A stretch of DNA of 34,415 nt from Prochlorococcus sp. HOT208_60m_813L03 (lineage in GTDB: Bacteria; Cyanobacteriota; Cyanobacteriia; PCC-6307; Cyanobiaceae). Each line of letters starts with the position of its first letter. Positions within the stretch are counted from its first letter, which is position 1. The translations under genes and the position numbers were made by a program. The stretch covers positions 1 to 34,415 of the forward strand of contig MWOQ01000242.1 of assembly GCA_002026145.1 (NCBI GenBank), read 5' to 3'. The notes under the pieces are model-generated. The model saw nothing but the letters and a program-made list of their open reading frames with translations. It ran no database searches and was not told the DNA's origin. Below, in pieces: positions 34,041 to 34,415 of the stretch.

Positions 34041-34415
34041 TTAATTTTTATTCATACTTCTATTTTTTGAATCTGAGATACGTTCAATCTTTTCTATTTC
34101 AAAATTTACCTCAGAATTACTTAATATGGAATTTAACTCTTCAGTGGGATCTTTTGGATCTACATCTTTTAAAATTAATATTATTTTGTAAGATTGAAGC
34201 TCAATTTTTCTTTTTTTTGACAAATTCTTAATTTTTTTATTTTTTTGTTTGGGTATCTTTTCTAAATTTATATCCTTTTTATTTTCTATAACACTTTTTG
34301 AATTTTCCACTTCTTTAGATTTTTTATTTTTTTGTTTTAGTATCTTTTCTAAATTTATATCCTTTTTATTTTCTATAACACTTTTTGAATTTTCTACTTC
34401 TTTAGATTTTTTATT
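34041..34415 (-). CDS. Lysine-rich tandem-repeat protein (C-terminal part; cut by window edge)
   Basis: The reading frame stays open from the stop at 34041 through the right edge, giving at least 124 residues. A GTG at 34310 could be proposed as a start, but the same frame continues upstream with the same repeats, so the true start is outside the window. The N-terminal visible part is two copies of a 29-residue lysine- and asparagine-rich unit; the C-terminal 54 residues (starting KRKIELQSYKIILILKDVDP) look like a compact alpha/beta domain. I do not recognise the family. It is upstream of DUF2232 and UPF0284 genes, probably co-transcribed. Confidence 0.75.
   Translation of the reverse strand, partial: NKKSKEVENSKSVIENKKDINLEKILKQKNKKSKEVENSKSVIENKKDINLEKIPKQKNKKIKNLSKKRKIELQSYKIILILKDVDPKDPTEELNSILSNSEVNFEIEKIERISDSKNRSMNKN
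34242..34415 (-). repeat. Two direct 87-nt repeats in the lysine-rich gene
   Basis: Reading the minus strand, one 87-nt unit spans 34415-34329 and the next 34328-34242, nearly identical (changes include one codon that turns Leu into Pro, and GTA into GTG). A third copy begins at 34241 with Asn-Lys-Lys and then diverges. Each unit encodes NKKSKEVENSKSVIENKKD followed by INLEKI(L/P)KQK. The array may extend beyond the window. Confidence 0.93.

Noticed and set aside
34041..34310. GTG at 34310 as the start of the repeat protein
   Set aside because: The frame is open upstream to the edge and continues with the same 29-residue repeat, so the start is outside the window.
1..34415. Mobile elements, prophage genes, toxin-antitoxin or defence systems
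   Set aside because: No transposase, integrase, nuclease or restriction domains were found, and composition looks uniform by eye.

Overview
The window looks like a stretch of core chromosome from a marine picocyanobacterium, most probably a high-light-adapted Prochlorococcus. The evidence is the very AT-rich sequence, tightly packed genes, cyanobacterial photosynthesis genes (psaF, psaJ, petC, petA, a high-light-inducible protein gene), and a 64-residue protein matching the picocyanobacterial 'hyper-conserved protein' next to tRNA-Trp and tRNA-Asp. I see no phage genes, transposons, CRISPR arrays or genomic-island features. The strain cannot be named from sequence alone.

Layout. 1-3223: map (cut by the left edge), a small PepSY-like membrane protein, rplS, tRNA-Trp, the hyper-conserved protein, tRNA-Asp and gltX (translation and ribosome functions). 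3224-5843, minus strand: a CPA-type cation/proton antiporter, a high-light-inducible protein and tsaD. 5909-8977: psaF-psaJ (photosystem I), gmk, and an NFACT/RqcH-like ribosome-quality-control protein. 9007-12014: a small membrane protein, tatC, a DUF3067 protein, then petC-petA (Rieske and cytochrome f). 12025-14217: lgt, cobM and a RodZ-like HTH membrane protein. 14210-19391: ppx/gppA-like phosphatase, a UbiA-type prenyltransferase (plastoquinone head-group step), an S66 peptidase, ispD, fabG and a 59-residue membrane protein. 19523-23599: groEL without groES, an acidic hypothetical protein and an ABC-2 exporter pair (Ycf38-like permease and ATPase). 23639-28860: the respiratory terminal oxidase block, ctaB-ctaA (heme O/A synthesis) divergent from ctaC-ctaD-ctaE. 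28958-31225: a cyAbrB regulator, riboflavin synthase and an aldo/keto reductase with two cysteine clusters. 31214-34415, minus strand: a run of a solitary binding-protein-like lipoprotein, a CobT-family (UPF0284) protein, a DUF2232 membrane protein and a lysine-rich tandem-repeat protein cut by the right edge.

How genes work together. petC and petA encode two cytochrome b6f subunits; the Rieske protein has a twin-arginine motif and tatC lies just upstream. ctaA/ctaB make heme A for the CtaCDE oxidase encoded divergently. cobM and the CobT-like protein both belong to corrinoid synthesis. lgt could lipidate the lipoprotein-like binding protein.

The most notable structural feature is extreme compaction at convergent junctions: all nine have gaps of 14 nt or less, three have stop codons exactly back to back, and three overlap. 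No gene-free stretch exceeds about 215 nt. I found no convincing new defence or mobile system. The best leads are the hyper-conserved protein/tRNA cluster, the 87-nt repeat gene at the right edge, the solitary binding-protein operon, and several small unassigned membrane proteins.
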